Positions 40,092 through 50,190 of a stretch of DNA of 64,000 nucleotides are shown in pieces. Below the pieces are notes generated by a model, which was given only the letters and a program-made list of their open reading frames with translations, did no database searches and was not told the DNA's origin. Both the position numbers and the translations under genes were made by a program. Numbering within the stretch: position 1 is the stretch's first letter; every line of letters begins with the position of its first letter. Where the stretch lies: positions 1 to 64,000 of the forward strand of contig CAMYXA010000003.1 of NCBI GenBank assembly GCA_947302975.1, read 5' to 3'. Origin of the DNA: an uncultured Candidatus Saccharibacteria bacterium (GTDB lineage Bacteria; Patescibacteriota; Saccharimonadia; Saccharimonadales; Saccharimonadaceae).

Positions 40092-41244
40092 CTTTAATTA
40101 CCTCTCTACCAGTATAACACGAAAGCTGCATCACGAGCCCCAAACCAAACGAGATAAATAGCATACTTGTGCCACCATACGATAAAAGCGGCAACGTCAC
40201 GCCAGTCACCGGAATCAACCCAGTCATAGACATAATATTCGCCACCACGTGCATAAAGATCCACGAGAAAACCCCAATCACATACAGTCTTCTCTCTACA
40301 TCTTCCGTATGTTCCGAGATCTTCAACATTCTAAACAAAATCGTCGAGAAAATCAGAAGAATCATCAAAAGTCCCACGAACCCAAACGTTTCACCCATCA
40401 CGGCAAACACCGAGTCGTTCAATGATTCTGGTAAGTATCCTGTCGCTTGGACCGAATTACCAATCCCTACGCCGAGAAATCCGCCAGCGCCAATTGCCAT
40501 CATAGCATTCTCAACGTGATAGCTCGATTCATCGTCGCCGCCGCCCACAAACGTCATCAACCTTTCCATACGATATGGCGTAATCACCACAACCAAAACT
40601 CCGACCAAACCAATTAGTCCAATCGCCGCCAAGAATTGGCTCATCGAAATACCACTCATAAAAAGCATGCCAATAATGATTGCAATAATCGCAAGACCCG
40701 TGCCAAGGTCACTTTGTTTCACAATCACAAAATAAAGCGACAATGCCGAAATCAGCGCAAATGGAATCCAAAAACTTTTCGTTCCCAGTTCCCCATCCTT
40801 CTTCTTTCTAGCAATAAAATTCGCAAAATAAATCACGAGCGAAAGCTTCAAAAATTCTGCCGGCTGGAAACTCACGCCTGCAATCTTAAACCACCTACAT
40901 GCACCAAGCTCGCAGACTGCCAGTGAGCTTCCGACCTCAGACAAAATCCACAGAAGCGCCGACGCACCGAGCGCCGCAATTATAAGCCATTTCGCAATCT
41001 TGCCAATCTTTTCAAACGAAACCACCTTAAACCCGAGGAACAAAACCCCGAGCGACAGCAAAATATTCACCGTGTGATGAACGAAGAAATAATCAGACGA
41101 ATAATCCATCCCGTAGGCAGAGTTCAGCACCTTCGCGCGCATTGGCCCCACCACATAAATCACGATGAGCCCAATCACCATCAGGACGATGATCAAAAAC
41201 AAAATGGTGAGGTCACTTTTATGTTTCCGCACCCTTTCAGCCAT
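40024..41244 (-). CDS. ftsW: SEDS-family cell division protein
   Basis: ACRWFKIAGVSFQPAEFLKLSLVIYFANFIARKK; GLIPVTGVTLPLLSYGGTSML. Confidence 0.93.
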   Translation of the reverse strand: MAERVRKHKSDLTILFLIIVLMVIGLIVIYVVGPMRAKVLNSAYGMDYSSDYFFVHHTVNILLSLGVLFLGFKVVSFEKIGKIAKWLIIAALGASALLWILSEVGSSLAVCELGACRWFKIAGVSFQPAEFLKLSLVIYFANFIARKKKDGELGTKSFWIPFALISALSLYFVIVKQSDLGTGLAIIAIIIGMLFMSGISMSQFLAAIGLIGLVGVLVVVITPYRMERLMTFVGGGDDESSYHVENAMMAIGAGGFLGVGIGNSVQATGYLPESLNDSVFAVMGETFGFVGLLMILLIFSTILFRMLKISEHTEDVERRLYVIGVFSWIFMHVVANIMSMTGLIPVTGVTLPLLSYGGTSMLFISFGLGLVMQLSCYTGREVIKDESISSRRGFRGSYHTGRRSRP

Positions 41245-42267
41245 CTAGAACGCTCCGCCGGTTGCCGCAATATAAATTCCAAAAATCGCCATGACTAGAC
41301 CGATAATCCAGAAACGCATTACGATCTTTGCTTCCCCCCAGCCCTTAGCCTCAAGATGATGATGGATTGGTGCCGAAATAAACACTTTACGATGGAATAA
41401 TTTCTTGGACACAATCTGAATCAAGCTAGAACTCGTCTCGATCACAAACAAAAGTCCAATCACTGGAAGTAGCAAGAACGCGTCGGTCATTACGGCCACC
41501 ACGCCAAGTCCAGCACCCAGCGCCACCGCACCAGTATCGCCCATCATGAAACGAGCTGGCGGCACATTGAACCAGATGTACGAAAAGAGCCAACCAATCA
41601 CCGTCATACAAAAGCCAAACAACATGTATTGACCCTGCATGAGGGCAATCACGCCAAATGCACCATAAGCAAACATTGAAAGACCACCAGAAAGTCCATC
41701 AAGGCCATCGGTGATATTCACAGAGTTCGCCGTCGCAACGAGTGCAAACGCAAACAAAAGAATCATTCCAGCAACACCAATATCAACGTGGCCAACAAAT
41801 GGCACGAGAAGTGTTGTCCAGCCAATCTTCACAGCAAAGAACCAGCCAAGCGCAAGCCCTAGTACAGTCATCATGAAGAATTTCATCGGACCACGCAAAC
41901 CAGCTGCGCCCTTCCCTGACCCAAAAACGTTAATCATATCATCAATCGCACCGATCACGCCACCACCAACAAAGGCAGCAAGGACCAACCAAGTTTGCCC
42001 GCGATCAAGGTTAAAACAAAGGGTTGCAACCGTAATCACCACAAGCCCGATAATTCCAGCCATAGTTGGAAATGGCCTGCGGAACTTGTGAGCATGGAGT
42101 TTCGTCATAACCGGCAAAGAATCACCAGTAACTGTAGTCTGTTTTTGTTTCTTCCAGAACTTATACTTATATGCAAAATGTGTATAAATCGGCGTCAGCG
42201 CCATTGATGACAAAAAAGCACCAATCGCTAAGACTAGGCCGTAAAACATCTCGTCATTTAACGTCAT
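41245..42267 (-). CDS. mraY: Phospho-N-acetylmuramoyl-pentapeptide-transferase
   Basis: GAIDDMINVFG, NSVNITDGLDGLSGG, MGDTGAVALGAGLG, PIHHHLEAKGWGEAKIVMRFWI. Confidence 0.95.
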   Translation of the reverse strand: MTLNDEMFYGLVLAIGAFLSSMALTPIYTHFAYKYKFWKKQKQTTVTGDSLPVMTKLHAHKFRRPFPTMAGIIGLVVITVATLCFNLDRGQTWLVLAAFVGGGVIGAIDDMINVFGSGKGAAGLRGPMKFFMMTVLGLALGWFFAVKIGWTTLLVPFVGHVDIGVAGMILLFAFALVATANSVNITDGLDGLSGGLSMFAYGAFGVIALMQGQYMLFGFCMTVIGWLFSYIWFNVPPARFMMGDTGAVALGAGLGVVAVMTDAFLLLPVIGLLFVIETSSSLIQIVSKKLFHRKVFISAPIHHHLEAKGWGEAKIVMRFWIIGLVMAIFGIYIAATGGAF

Positions 42268-42268
42268 T

Positions 42269-44002
42269 CTATTCTTTCGGTTTGATTTTTAGGTTATTGA
42301 TCACAGCATCAGAGACATTATCGAATAATGTTTTGGCGTCTGTAGAGCCATCAAGATGCTGCCCCTCTCCCCACATTTTAACCACAATCACATATTTTGG
42401 CAACTCCCCATCAGGGCCACCGAAGCCGAGATAAGTGCCAATTGTTTCGCCATCCGGAGCGCTATATGCCCCAGTTTCTTCAAGATAAACCTGACCAGTA
42501 CCAGTCTTACCACCAAGGTAATATCCAGGCGCGTCCTTCTTCCAATAAAGACTTCTCGTATCATGAAGCATCGTGCGCATCGTGGCGCTGACGTCCGAGC
42601 TAATCACGAGCTCGCCATTCCCCTCTTCAAACTTCGCAACCTCAAGCTCGCCATTTTTCATGGTTCCCTTCACGACCGTTGGTGTAATCCTATATCCGCC
42701 ATTTACAATCGTTGAAAAGGCCGAAGCGAGCTGAATCATCGTAAGGCTAGTTCCCTGGCCAAAAGTCATTTCAGCATAGGTCAAATCTGGGGCATAGCCA
42801 TAGTCTGGCTCATGCACCACGCCTTCCGCTTCCGAAATCTCAATACCAGTTCTCTTACCAAGTCCAAGCTTTCCATAATAATCATAAAGTTTCTGCTTCC
42901 CTTGCAAATTGATATGTTCGGCATCGCCACCCAGCCACTTCAATGCTTGAATGCTACCCGTATTCAAAGAGTTATTAAGTGCCGTGCGCATCGAAATCGT
43001 GCCATAAAGATTTGCGGTCTTAGTTGCGTTATTAATAATCGCACCATCAACCTCGGTTTGACCAGTATTAAAGTAGGTCGAATCTGGCGTCATCACGCCC
43101 TCATTCAAGGCTGCCGCAAATACGAATGACTTACACACACTCGCCGGCTCATACGGAACATCCGTCGTGTAATTAATATAAGAGGTCCAATCTGCCACCT
43201 GTTCATATTTTCCCGGATCATAGGTCGGGACGCTCGCCATTGTGAGCACCTCGCCCGTGTTTGGATCCATCACAATCGCCGCTGCGTGAGTCGCAAGCGT
43301 CGTATTCACCGCGTTAGCCAAAACTTCCTCGGTCTTTTTCTGGAGTTTCCTATCAATCGAAAGCACAATATTTTCCCCGTCCACCGCTGGAATCCTGATA
43401 TTGTCATTACCAATCGAAAGTGCCACATTATTCACGTCCGAAATCGTCTTTAACATACCATTCTTACCAGCAAGTCGCTCATTCAAAGCTCCTTCAACGC
43501 CATACTGCCCTTCCCCATCCATATTCACGAACCCAAGCATCTGTGCAGCCATCTCACCCTCAGGATAGACACGGCGGTTGTTTTGCTTAAACCAAACTCC
43601 AGAGACTCCTTCCTCAGAAATCTTCGTCGCAATCTCGCGCGGGACGTTCTTTGCCACGATGTAATAACGAAGTCCTTCAATATTAAACACTTCGTCAATG
43701 TTTGCCGTCACATATTCCTTAGCATATTTATCAAGCGCTGCCTTAAGGCCATCTTTATCAGTAATTTGTGGATCGATAATGATCGAATAAACCGTCTGGT
43801 TCATCACGACCTCGACCGGCTTTCCCTCATCCATCATATAGATACTTCCGCGCTCCGCCACAATTTCTTCAAGCAACGTTTGTTGCTTGGTTGCGCGGCT
43901 CACCCATTCGTCATGTTCAACGATTTGGATAAAAAATAGCCGCACCACGATGATCCCGAGTGCAGCAAAAATCAAATAGCGTAGAATTTTAGTCCGAGAC
44001 AT
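42269..44002 (-). CDS. ftsI: Penicillin-binding protein (FtsI/PBP2B-like)
   Basis: SxxK PASVCKSF, SxN NNSLNTGS, KTG GGKTGTGQ. Confidence 0.9.
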   Translation of the reverse strand: MSRTKILRYLIFAALGIIVVRLFFIQIVEHDEWVSRATKQQTLLEEIVAERGSIYMMDEGKPVEVVMNQTVYSIIIDPQITDKDGLKAALDKYAKEYVTANIDEVFNIEGLRYYIVAKNVPREIATKISEEGVSGVWFKQNNRRVYPEGEMAAQMLGFVNMDGEGQYGVEGALNERLAGKNGMLKTISDVNNVALSIGNDNIRIPAVDGENIVLSIDRKLQKKTEEVLANAVNTTLATHAAAIVMDPNTGEVLTMASVPTYDPGKYEQVADWTSYINYTTDVPYEPASVCKSFVFAAALNEGVMTPDSTYFNTGQTEVDGAIINNATKTANLYGTISMRTALNNSLNTGSIQALKWLGGDAEHINLQGKQKLYDYYGKLGLGKRTGIEISEAEGVVHEPDYGYAPDLTYAEMTFGQGTSLTMIQLASAFSTIVNGGYRITPTVVKGTMKNGELEVAKFEEGNGELVISSDVSATMRTMLHDTRSLYWKKDAPGYYLGGKTGTGQVYLEETGAYSAPDGETIGTYLGFGGPDGELPKYVIVVKMWGEGQHLDGSTDAKTLFDNVSDAVINNLKIKPKE

Positions 44003-44339
44003 ACCCAGAAACCGTTGCCGTCTCCATTGCAGCAGCCACAGTGCTTGTCTTTGCTGCAGCTACAGAAGTGAGTCTAGCTTTTTCAACAGCCAAATCTTCT
44101 TTTTTAGCTTCCATCGCTGAAATCTGCGTTTCAACATCCGAAATTTCATAGTCATAGCCGGTGGCCTTTGCGCCCTCAGCAACATAAATAAGTCCAAAAG
44201 AAAGTAGAATAAGTCCAACAATTATACGCTGAGAAATCGGACCTAGATTCCTTGAGGTGTGACGAATGGTATTATAATTACGCGAAAATGTCATCGTCGT
44301 AGTACCGGCTCGTCTCGTCATGTAAGTTTGATTTCTCAT
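43989..44339 (-). CDS. FtsL-like small membrane protein
   Basis: Basic N-terminus, TM RIIVGLILLSFGLIYVAEGAKATG, coiled coil; position between rsmH and ftsI. Confidence 0.55.
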   Translation of the reverse strand: MRNQTYMTRRAGTTTMTFSRNYNTIRHTSRNLGPISQRIIVGLILLSFGLIYVAEGAKATGYDYEISDVETQISAMEAKKEDLAVEKARLTSVAAAKTSTVAAAMETATVSGYVSD

Positions 44340-44382
44340 TTTATAATTTTCTCGCTGTTAAATTTTTGTTTTATCTTAGTCC

Positions 44383-44430
44383 GGATAACATATTAGTCAG
44401 AGCTATAAGTAAACTAATATGTTATTCCGG
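44383..44430 (-). promoter_or_regulatory. Large hairpin in ftsL leader
   Basis: CCGGA TAACATATTAGT ... ACTAATATGTTA TTCCGG, 12 bp perfect core plus 5 bp extension. Confidence 0.6.
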
Positions 44431-44542
44431 GAAGGTCATACGTTTTCCACACTCCTATGGAAACTCTAAATTGGTGAGCCCTAAGGCTCATAGCTCCCCT
44501 TTTCCTGGTCCGGGTGGGGGTGTTCCCCACCCGGTAGAAGGT

Positions 44543-44608
44543 TTAGCGGAAGCTAACCTTGATGGTTTGTGTGCGGGATTTGTCCGCAACAATAATTTGC
44601 TTTGGCAT
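44543..44608 (-). CDS. 21-codon small ORF MPKQIIVADKSRTQTIKVSFR
   Basis: Canonical SD AAAGGAGG 6 nt before ATG; lies in structured rsmH-ftsL intergenic region; stop abuts a GC-rich hairpin. Confidence 0.55.
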   Translation of the reverse strand: MPKQIIVADKSRTQTIKVSFR

Positions 44609-44645
44609 ATTCTGCCTCCTTTTTATTGTTTTGTGTTTATTTTTA

Positions 44646-45518
44646 TCAATTCCGCGTAGCAACGCGAAGTTTAGCACTGCGAGCGCGCGGGTTGATAACT
44701 AACTCCATTTCCTCCGCAGTGATAGGTTTCTTATTTAAAATCTTAAGTTCTGACTCTTCGCCATGTTCGCTGACTTCTTTAAAGTATTCTTTGACGAGTC
44801 TATCTTCTAGGCTATGAAAGGTGATAATTGCGACTCTTCCACCAGGATTCAAAATCTTAGGTAGAAGTGGCAAGGTTTTTTCGATTACTTCGAGCTCGTT
44901 GTTAACCACGATCCTGATTGCCTGGAAAATCTGAGTAGCAGGATGGGTTTTTGAGTATCGCGATTTTTTCGCGATAATCTCCGCGAGTTCTTTAGTTCCC
45001 TTGATTGGGCGGTGATGTACAATTTCGCGAGCTAGCATTTTTGCGCGCCCCGGCTTTTCTTCACCGTAGCGGACAAAAATCTCCGCGAGATTTCTTTCGC
45101 TCCATTTGTTTACGATCGTATCCGCCGTAAGCTCCTGGCGCCTATCCATCCGCATATCAAGTGGTCCGTCTTTCGAAAAAGAGAATCCTCTTTCTTCCCT
45201 ATCTAGTTGCGGAGAAGACACTCCAAAATCCGCAAGTATCAAATCAAAAGTTTTTCCACACTCGATTAACTGTAGCACCGCACTATAAAAATCCTGGTTC
45301 ATAATTGTAATTTGGTCACCGTATTTCTCGCATAAATACCTCGCAGCATTTTCGTCTCGGTCAACCAAAACCGAATCTTTATAATTCCGTGTTACATCCA
45401 AAATCTTACTGGCATGTCCTGCGTATCCGGCCGTTAAATCAAGATATGATTCCCCGTTTTTCGGATCCAAGGACTCCAGAACCTCTGAAAGTAATACTGG
45501 TTTATGAAGTTCTTCCAT
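44646..45518 (-). CDS. rsmH: 16S rRNA (cytosine1402-N4)-methyltransferase
   Basis: HKPVLLSEVLESL, YLDLTAGYAGHASKIL, ILADFGVSSPQLD; start at 45518 with TATAAT 7 nt upstream. Confidence 0.95.
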   Translation of the reverse strand: MEELHKPVLLSEVLESLDPKNGESYLDLTAGYAGHASKILDVTRNYKDSVLVDRDENAARYLCEKYGDQITIMNQDFYSAVLQLIECGKTFDLILADFGVSSPQLDREERGFSFSKDGPLDMRMDRRQELTADTIVNKWSERNLAEIFVRYGEEKPGRAKMLAREIVHHRPIKGTKELAEIIAKKSRYSKTHPATQIFQAIRIVVNNELEVIEKTLPLLPKILNPGGRVAIITFHSLEDRLVKEYFKEVSEHGEESELKILNKKPITAEEMELVINPRARSAKLRVATRN

Positions 45519-45540
45519 GTGTATAATTATACACTCATTC

Positions 45541-45802
45541 GTTTGAGATTGCTCAACTAGAAACTTCAGCGGTTTTGTGTTTGCTTTGTTTTTTGTTTGA
45601 TTCACAATTTATCCATCATAATTTGGTAAACCGAAGTTCACCATAAGATTATGATCGTTGAGAGACTTATTGTGTGGGTTTTTTAGACCTATTATAGAGT
45701 TTTATTGGGAGGTGTGTTTTGAGGAAAGAACGCACGATTGCTTTGACGCGTCTCGCTATATTTTTAACGCGCGCCGAAACTCCTAGTTGGCCAATCTCAA
45801 AC
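45541..45802 (-). ncRNA. Candidate structured RNA/leader upstream of rsmH
   Basis: GTTTGAGATTGCTCAACTAG (45541-45560) and CTAGTTGGCCAATCTCAAAC (45783-45802) are inverted, 18/20; extension pairs with G-U on minus strand; internal GGTGAAC TTCG GTTTACC hairpin. Confidence 0.4.
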
Positions 45803-46083
45803 TATGTTAATGTTCTTTTTGTTTTGTGGTTTTTATGTTGTTTCCACTTGAAATAAGTGTAAGCCTTTTTTGCAAAAAAATCAAGACCCATTTTCGCCCC
45901 ATACACCACTAGAGTTTCCCACAAAATGTGGAAAACTCCCTGTTAATTTCCCGAACAGCTTACGCTTTTCAAATTCCAGAAATTATGTTCTAAAAACCGA
46001 ACAAACAGGAATGAAAGGGCCAACTTTTCCCTTCCCCAAGATAAAATGTGATACAATAGCTCATATAATAAAGTGAGGACTAA

Positions 46084-47061
46084 ATGAACGAACAATTCGA
46101 TATCTTTCTCTGGGCGAACGAAGTCGACGAGATCAAAAACAATGTCTCCGCCGAACTTTTCCTTTTCAACAAAAACTACACTCCGTTTAAGATTAAGTAT
46201 TCAGATAAGCTAACCAACAGCGTAAAAGCAGTTTTCATGCAATCTGCCGTCAAATACATCATCGAGGAATCCGAAAAAGGCCTCGAATGCCGCGAATATG
46301 AGAAAGCCGACGGCGAAGATAAGGTTGTTTATCGCACAAAACTCAAAAACGTTGTTCGCGCTGAGTCCCTCATCAACCTTATCGAAAACGAATATAAAGA
46401 CATCGCCACCTTCTCAGATAACGAATACGAATTCAAGAAAATCAAGGGTATCATTGCTCGCTTCACCTATGCAGGCGGCGAAACTGGAACCAAAACTTTC
46501 TATATCGCCAAGGCTATTTCCGCTTCAGGAGCTTTGAAGGGCGCCTCAAGCTGGGAAATTAACGGTGAAAGCTTCGAGCCATTCTCTGCCGAAGTCGCCT
46601 TGAAGATGCCAGACGACAACCAGGTCGCCATTGTCGACGACAACGTTGTCATCTTCAACCAATCCAAGTTCGAAAACCTCTTCCAATATGATTACAAATC
46701 CCAGGTCATCGCTGACGAAAAGGCCAAAGAGTTGACCGAAAAATACAATCTCTCCTTCGCCGAAGGTTTAACCCTAAATTCCCTTCTCCAAGATAAAAAA
46801 CCGATCCTAAAGAAACTTCAGGCCATGGATATCGCCGAAGAAATGCCACAAAACAAACTCATCGATTATGCCGACGAGATGCAACTCGAGCTCATGACCG
46901 ATGATGACGGTTCAATCATCATCATGGATGACAAAGATCTTTCTATGTTCGTAAACCTCCTGGCTGAAGATTACTACGTTTCTCCAGTCAACGGTCGCCG
47001 CTACGAAATCAAGTCAAAAAAACTACTCGGAGAGCCAGACGGCGAACCACCACGCGGTTAA
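46084..47061 (+). CDS. DUF4868 (KwaB-like) protein
   Basis: VVIFNQSKFENLFQYDYKSQVIADEKAKEL...FVNLLAEDYYVSPVNGRRYEIKSKKLL resembles DUF4868. Confidence 0.5.
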   Translation: MNEQFDIFLWANEVDEIKNNVSAELFLFNKNYTPFKIKYSDKLTNSVKAVFMQSAVKYIIEESEKGLECREYEKADGEDKVVYRTKLKNVVRAESLINLIENEYKDIATFSDNEYEFKKIKGIIARFTYAGGETGTKTFYIAKAISASGALKGASSWEINGESFEPFSAEVALKMPDDNQVAIVDDNVVIFNQSKFENLFQYDYKSQVIADEKAKELTEKYNLSFAEGLTLNSLLQDKKPILKKLQAMDIAEEMPQNKLIDYADEMQLELMTDDDGSIIIMDDKDLSMFVNLLAEDYYVSPVNGRRYEIKSKKLLGEPDGEPPRG

Positions 47062-47114
47062 AAGATTTATTCAAACCCACAAAAAACCGGCTCGCTATAG
47101 GCCGGCTTTTTTGT

Positions 47115-47651
47115 TTAATAGTCAATGTCAGAATAGGATGTTTCGACAATATTCTTTTCGCCAAAGACTGCCAAGGTCTTCACGAGATCGTCTTTAACTT
47201 CCTCAACTGAGTCGCCCTCAACGAGGTTAGTCTCAAGCTTCACGAAGTAACCGTTGGTTCCGTCGATATTATCGAGGAAGAGTGAGGTTCCCTCGCCCAT
47301 TTTAATCTCTTGGCGACGGCGAGAAACTTCTTTTTGTGGCTTAAAGCCAAGCTGGAGAATAATATTAACCATCTCGGAGTAATCCTTGACCAAAGTTTCT
47401 TCAACAATGTCGATACCAGAATCTTCGATGTGACGTTTCAAAATCAAGTAATATTTGGCTGGCTTATCTACCGATTTCATCTCGGTACGCATAAGAAGCC
47501 TAGGAAGATTCACGCCGCGTTTATAGCCCTTTGGAACATAGACACGATCATGTTGCCAGAAAACTGGCGCAAAATCCATGTCGATATCAGAGAGTTTCTT
47601 TTCGAACTTCTCTTTGCTTGCTATTTTGCATTTAACGATAATCTTCTTCAT
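47115..47651 (-). CDS. CYTH-domain protein
   Basis: KYYLILKRHIEDSG, KEVSRRRQEIKMG..LFLDNIDGTNGYFVKLET. Confidence 0.7.
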   Translation of the reverse strand: MKKIIVKCKIASKEKFEKKLSDIDMDFAPVFWQHDRVYVPKGYKRGVNLPRLLMRTEMKSVDKPAKYYLILKRHIEDSGIDIVEETLVKDYSEMVNIILQLGFKPQKEVSRRRQEIKMGEGTSLFLDNIDGTNGYFVKLETNLVEGDSVEEVKDDLVKTLAVFGEKNIVETSYSDIDY

Positions 47652-47690
47652 ATCTTTATTATAACATATAAATGCGAGAAAAGCTAGGGG

Positions 47691-48137
47691 TTAGCCAACC
47701 AAGGCAATCTCAACGCCAGAGTCGTTCGTCTTTCCCTGTCTAGCGTTGTTGGCCCACTGGTCTGCGAGCTCATTATATTCGGTCCCTACGTGTCCACGCA
47801 CCCAAATTAACTCTGGAGAATATTGTTTGTATAGGCTATATAATTTCTGCACCAACTCGAGATTTTGAATAGGGCCGCTAGCCTTTTTCCAGCCTTTAGC
47901 TTCCCATCCCGGCGCCCATTTTGTCAGTACATTAATCCAGAACTCTGAATCTGAATGGATTTCACATCCTTCTTCGCCAGCATATTCAATCGCAGCAACC
48001 ATCGCAAACCCCTCCATACGGATGTTCGTCGAATCTTTTTCGCGCCCAAGGCAAACTGGCTTACCATTCTCAATCACTGCATATCCGCCCGGCCCTGGGT
48101 TCGGAGATGCACTTCCATCAGTCCACAAAATTTTCAT
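47691..48137 (-). CDS. rnhA: Ribonuclease HI
   Basis: ILWTDGSASPNPGPGGYAVI, RMEGFAMVAAIEYA, IHSDSEFWINVLTKW, WVRGHVGTEYNELADQWA. Confidence 0.92.
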   Translation of the reverse strand: MKILWTDGSASPNPGPGGYAVIENGKPVCLGREKDSTNIRMEGFAMVAAIEYAGEEGCEIHSDSEFWINVLTKWAPGWEAKGWKKASGPIQNLELVQKLYSLYKQYSPELIWVRGHVGTEYNELADQWANNARQGKTNDSGVEIALVG

Positions 48138-48140
48138 GGT

Positions 48141-49745
48141 CTAATTATAGCATATATCCAGGATTCGCCCCTCGGCCGAGCGCACCCCATTCCATTCATT
48201 TTCCATAATTTGAATCAGGATATCAGCCCTATCTCCCGGTTCAAAATTCAGCCATTTTTCTGGCGCCGAAAAAGCCAAAAGTTTCAGTGTTTTATCATCC
48301 TTACCACGCACTAAAAGCGACAAATGTTTCCCTTCTTCGCCAAGCCTTCTCACCTCCGCAACCTCCACATTCTTTAGCTTAAAAATCGGTTCCGCATTTC
48401 CATCGCCAAACGGTTGGAGTTGCTCTAAATCTTCAAGAAGTTCCAGGTTAAAATCCCCTAGTTTTTCCGCTTCGATATCTGCCGTCTTCTTCAAAAATCT
48501 TTCCTGATTTTCGAGCTTCAAACTTTTATAATATTCATTAATTTTTTCACGAAATTCCCACAGTTCTTCGCCCGAAACTTTCACGCCCGCCGCCGCCGCA
48601 TGTCCGCCGCCATTAATGATCGAGTCGCGCGAAAAGTTTAGCGCTTCCGCCAAGCTAAACTCGCCGAAGCTCCTTCCGGACCCCTTAAAAATCCCGTCCG
48701 ACACTTCAGACAAAACGAACGCCGGCTTCTTATATTCCTCAACTAGTCGCCCCGCAATAATCCCCAAAATTCCCTCGTGCCACTTTCCGGTTTCAATAAT
48801 AACCGGCTCATCCTTAATGCCTCGCTCCGCGATTTCTTTCACCGCCGACTTCTGCTCGTCACGACGCTTCTTGTTTAGTTCTTCGAGTTTTTCTCCGAGC
48901 TTCGCCGCTTCCACACGCGATTTCGTTCTCAGAAGATTTAGCGCTAGGTCCGCCGATTCAATCCTCCCCGCCGCATTCAACCTCGGCCCAATCTGAAAAC
49001 CAATCGCCTCTGCATTTAATCTTTTTACGCCTGCATTTTTAAGAAGTTGTTGCAAACCCACTCGCCTCGTCTTCGAAAGCACCTTCATCCCATAAAAACT
49101 GAGAATCCTGTTCTCATTTTCAAGCGGCATACTATCACAAATCGTCCCAATAAGAACTAGATCGAGCATCCATTTTTCGCGCCCCCCCGCAATCTTTCCG
49201 CGCGCCATAAGCGCCTGCGCCACCTTAAATGCCACCCCCACACCAGCCAAATCTCGAAACCCTTTATAATCCTTCCTTTTTGGGTTCACTACCGCCACCG
49301 CCTCCGGTAACTCATCCGGACATTCATGGTGATCCGTCACAATCGTATCAATTCCGAGCTCGCTTAATTCTGCCACAATTTCCTTGTTCGCCGAGCCACA
49401 GTCTACCGTCACGACCAGTGTCCTACCCTCGTCTTTTGCCTTTTTTACGAGCCTCGAACTCATACCATACCCATCCACAAATCGATCCGGCAGCATGATA
49501 GCAATATCTTTAATACCGGCGAGCGTCAGCGCCTCCTCCATCAGTGTGCTCGACGTTACTCCATCCGCATCATAATCACCATATATTAATACTTTCTCGT
49601 TTTTCTCGACTGCCTCCTCGATCCTCTTTACCGCACTTTCCATGTCCGGGAGCAGAAACGGATCGTCAAGGCTTTCGTATTTCGGGCGTAAAAAATCTTC
49701 TTTAATTCCCCGCTTTTCAATAAGTTGTTCAAATAATTTGTTCAC
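48141..49745 (-). CDS. recJ: Single-stranded-DNA-specific exonuclease RecJ
   Basis: LIYGDYDADGVTSSTLMEEAL, TVDCGSANKEIV, VTDHHECPDELPEAVAVVNP, GGGHAAAAGV. Confidence 0.94.
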   Translation of the reverse strand: MNKLFEQLIEKRGIKEDFLRPKYESLDDPFLLPDMESAVKRIEEAVEKNEKVLIYGDYDADGVTSSTLMEEALTLAGIKDIAIMLPDRFVDGYGMSSRLVKKAKDEGRTLVVTVDCGSANKEIVAELSELGIDTIVTDHHECPDELPEAVAVVNPKRKDYKGFRDLAGVGVAFKVAQALMARGKIAGGREKWMLDLVLIGTICDSMPLENENRILSFYGMKVLSKTRRVGLQQLLKNAGVKRLNAEAIGFQIGPRLNAAGRIESADLALNLLRTKSRVEAAKLGEKLEELNKKRRDEQKSAVKEIAERGIKDEPVIIETGKWHEGILGIIAGRLVEEYKKPAFVLSEVSDGIFKGSGRSFGEFSLAEALNFSRDSIINGGGHAAAAGVKVSGEELWEFREKINEYYKSLKLENQERFLKKTADIEAEKLGDFNLELLEDLEQLQPFGDGNAEPIFKLKNVEVAEVRRLGEEGKHLSLLVRGKDDKTLKLLAFSAPEKWLNFEPGDRADILIQIMENEWNGVRSAEGRILDICYN

Positions 49746-49799
49746 ACTCTACCCCTGTTTTTTTACGAATATTCCCAAAGATTCCCCCACAAAGCCACC

Positions 49800-50090
49800 C
49801 TAGTTGATGGTCTTGCTTGGCCTGCTACCTTTTTGGCTTTTGATCACAATGCTCTGGAGTTCCTTCAAAATTGGGAATTGTTTATTCGTCTGATAGATCC
49901 TTGTGTTTCCCTTTTTCGTCATAATCAAAAACTTCGCAGCCGTGAGCTTCGCCAACTCACGCTGAATATTCCCTGGATCCTCCTTGATGAGCTTCGCTAG
50001 GCCCCGGACATGCGTCTTGAAATCCGGATACTTCGCAAAGACTACAATAATCTTCCTCCTCACCCTGGAAGTGACTAACATATCTAGCAT
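49800..50090 (-). CDS. Small winged-helix transcriptional regulator
   Basis: VRGLAKLIKEDPGNIQRELAKLTAAKFLIMTKKGNTRIYQTNKQFPI. Confidence 0.6.
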   Translation of the reverse strand: MLDMLVTSRVRRKIIVVFAKYPDFKTHVRGLAKLIKEDPGNIQRELAKLTAAKFLIMTKKGNTRIYQTNKQFPILKELQSIVIKSQKGSRPSKTIN

Positions 50091-50190
50091 AAAACCTCGC
50101 TTTTCTTAGATTCATTATATCATGCATTCCCGATTTTCTGTAAAAATTACAACAAATGCACTAAACAGAGTAGTGGTATATAATATATAC

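Noticed and set aside
44414-44491. Second small ORF MSLRAHQFRVSIGVWKTYDLPGITY in the rsmH-ftsL gap
   Set aside because: The SD-like GGGGAG is only 2 nt from ATG and the ORF overlaps strong hairpins; probably chance.
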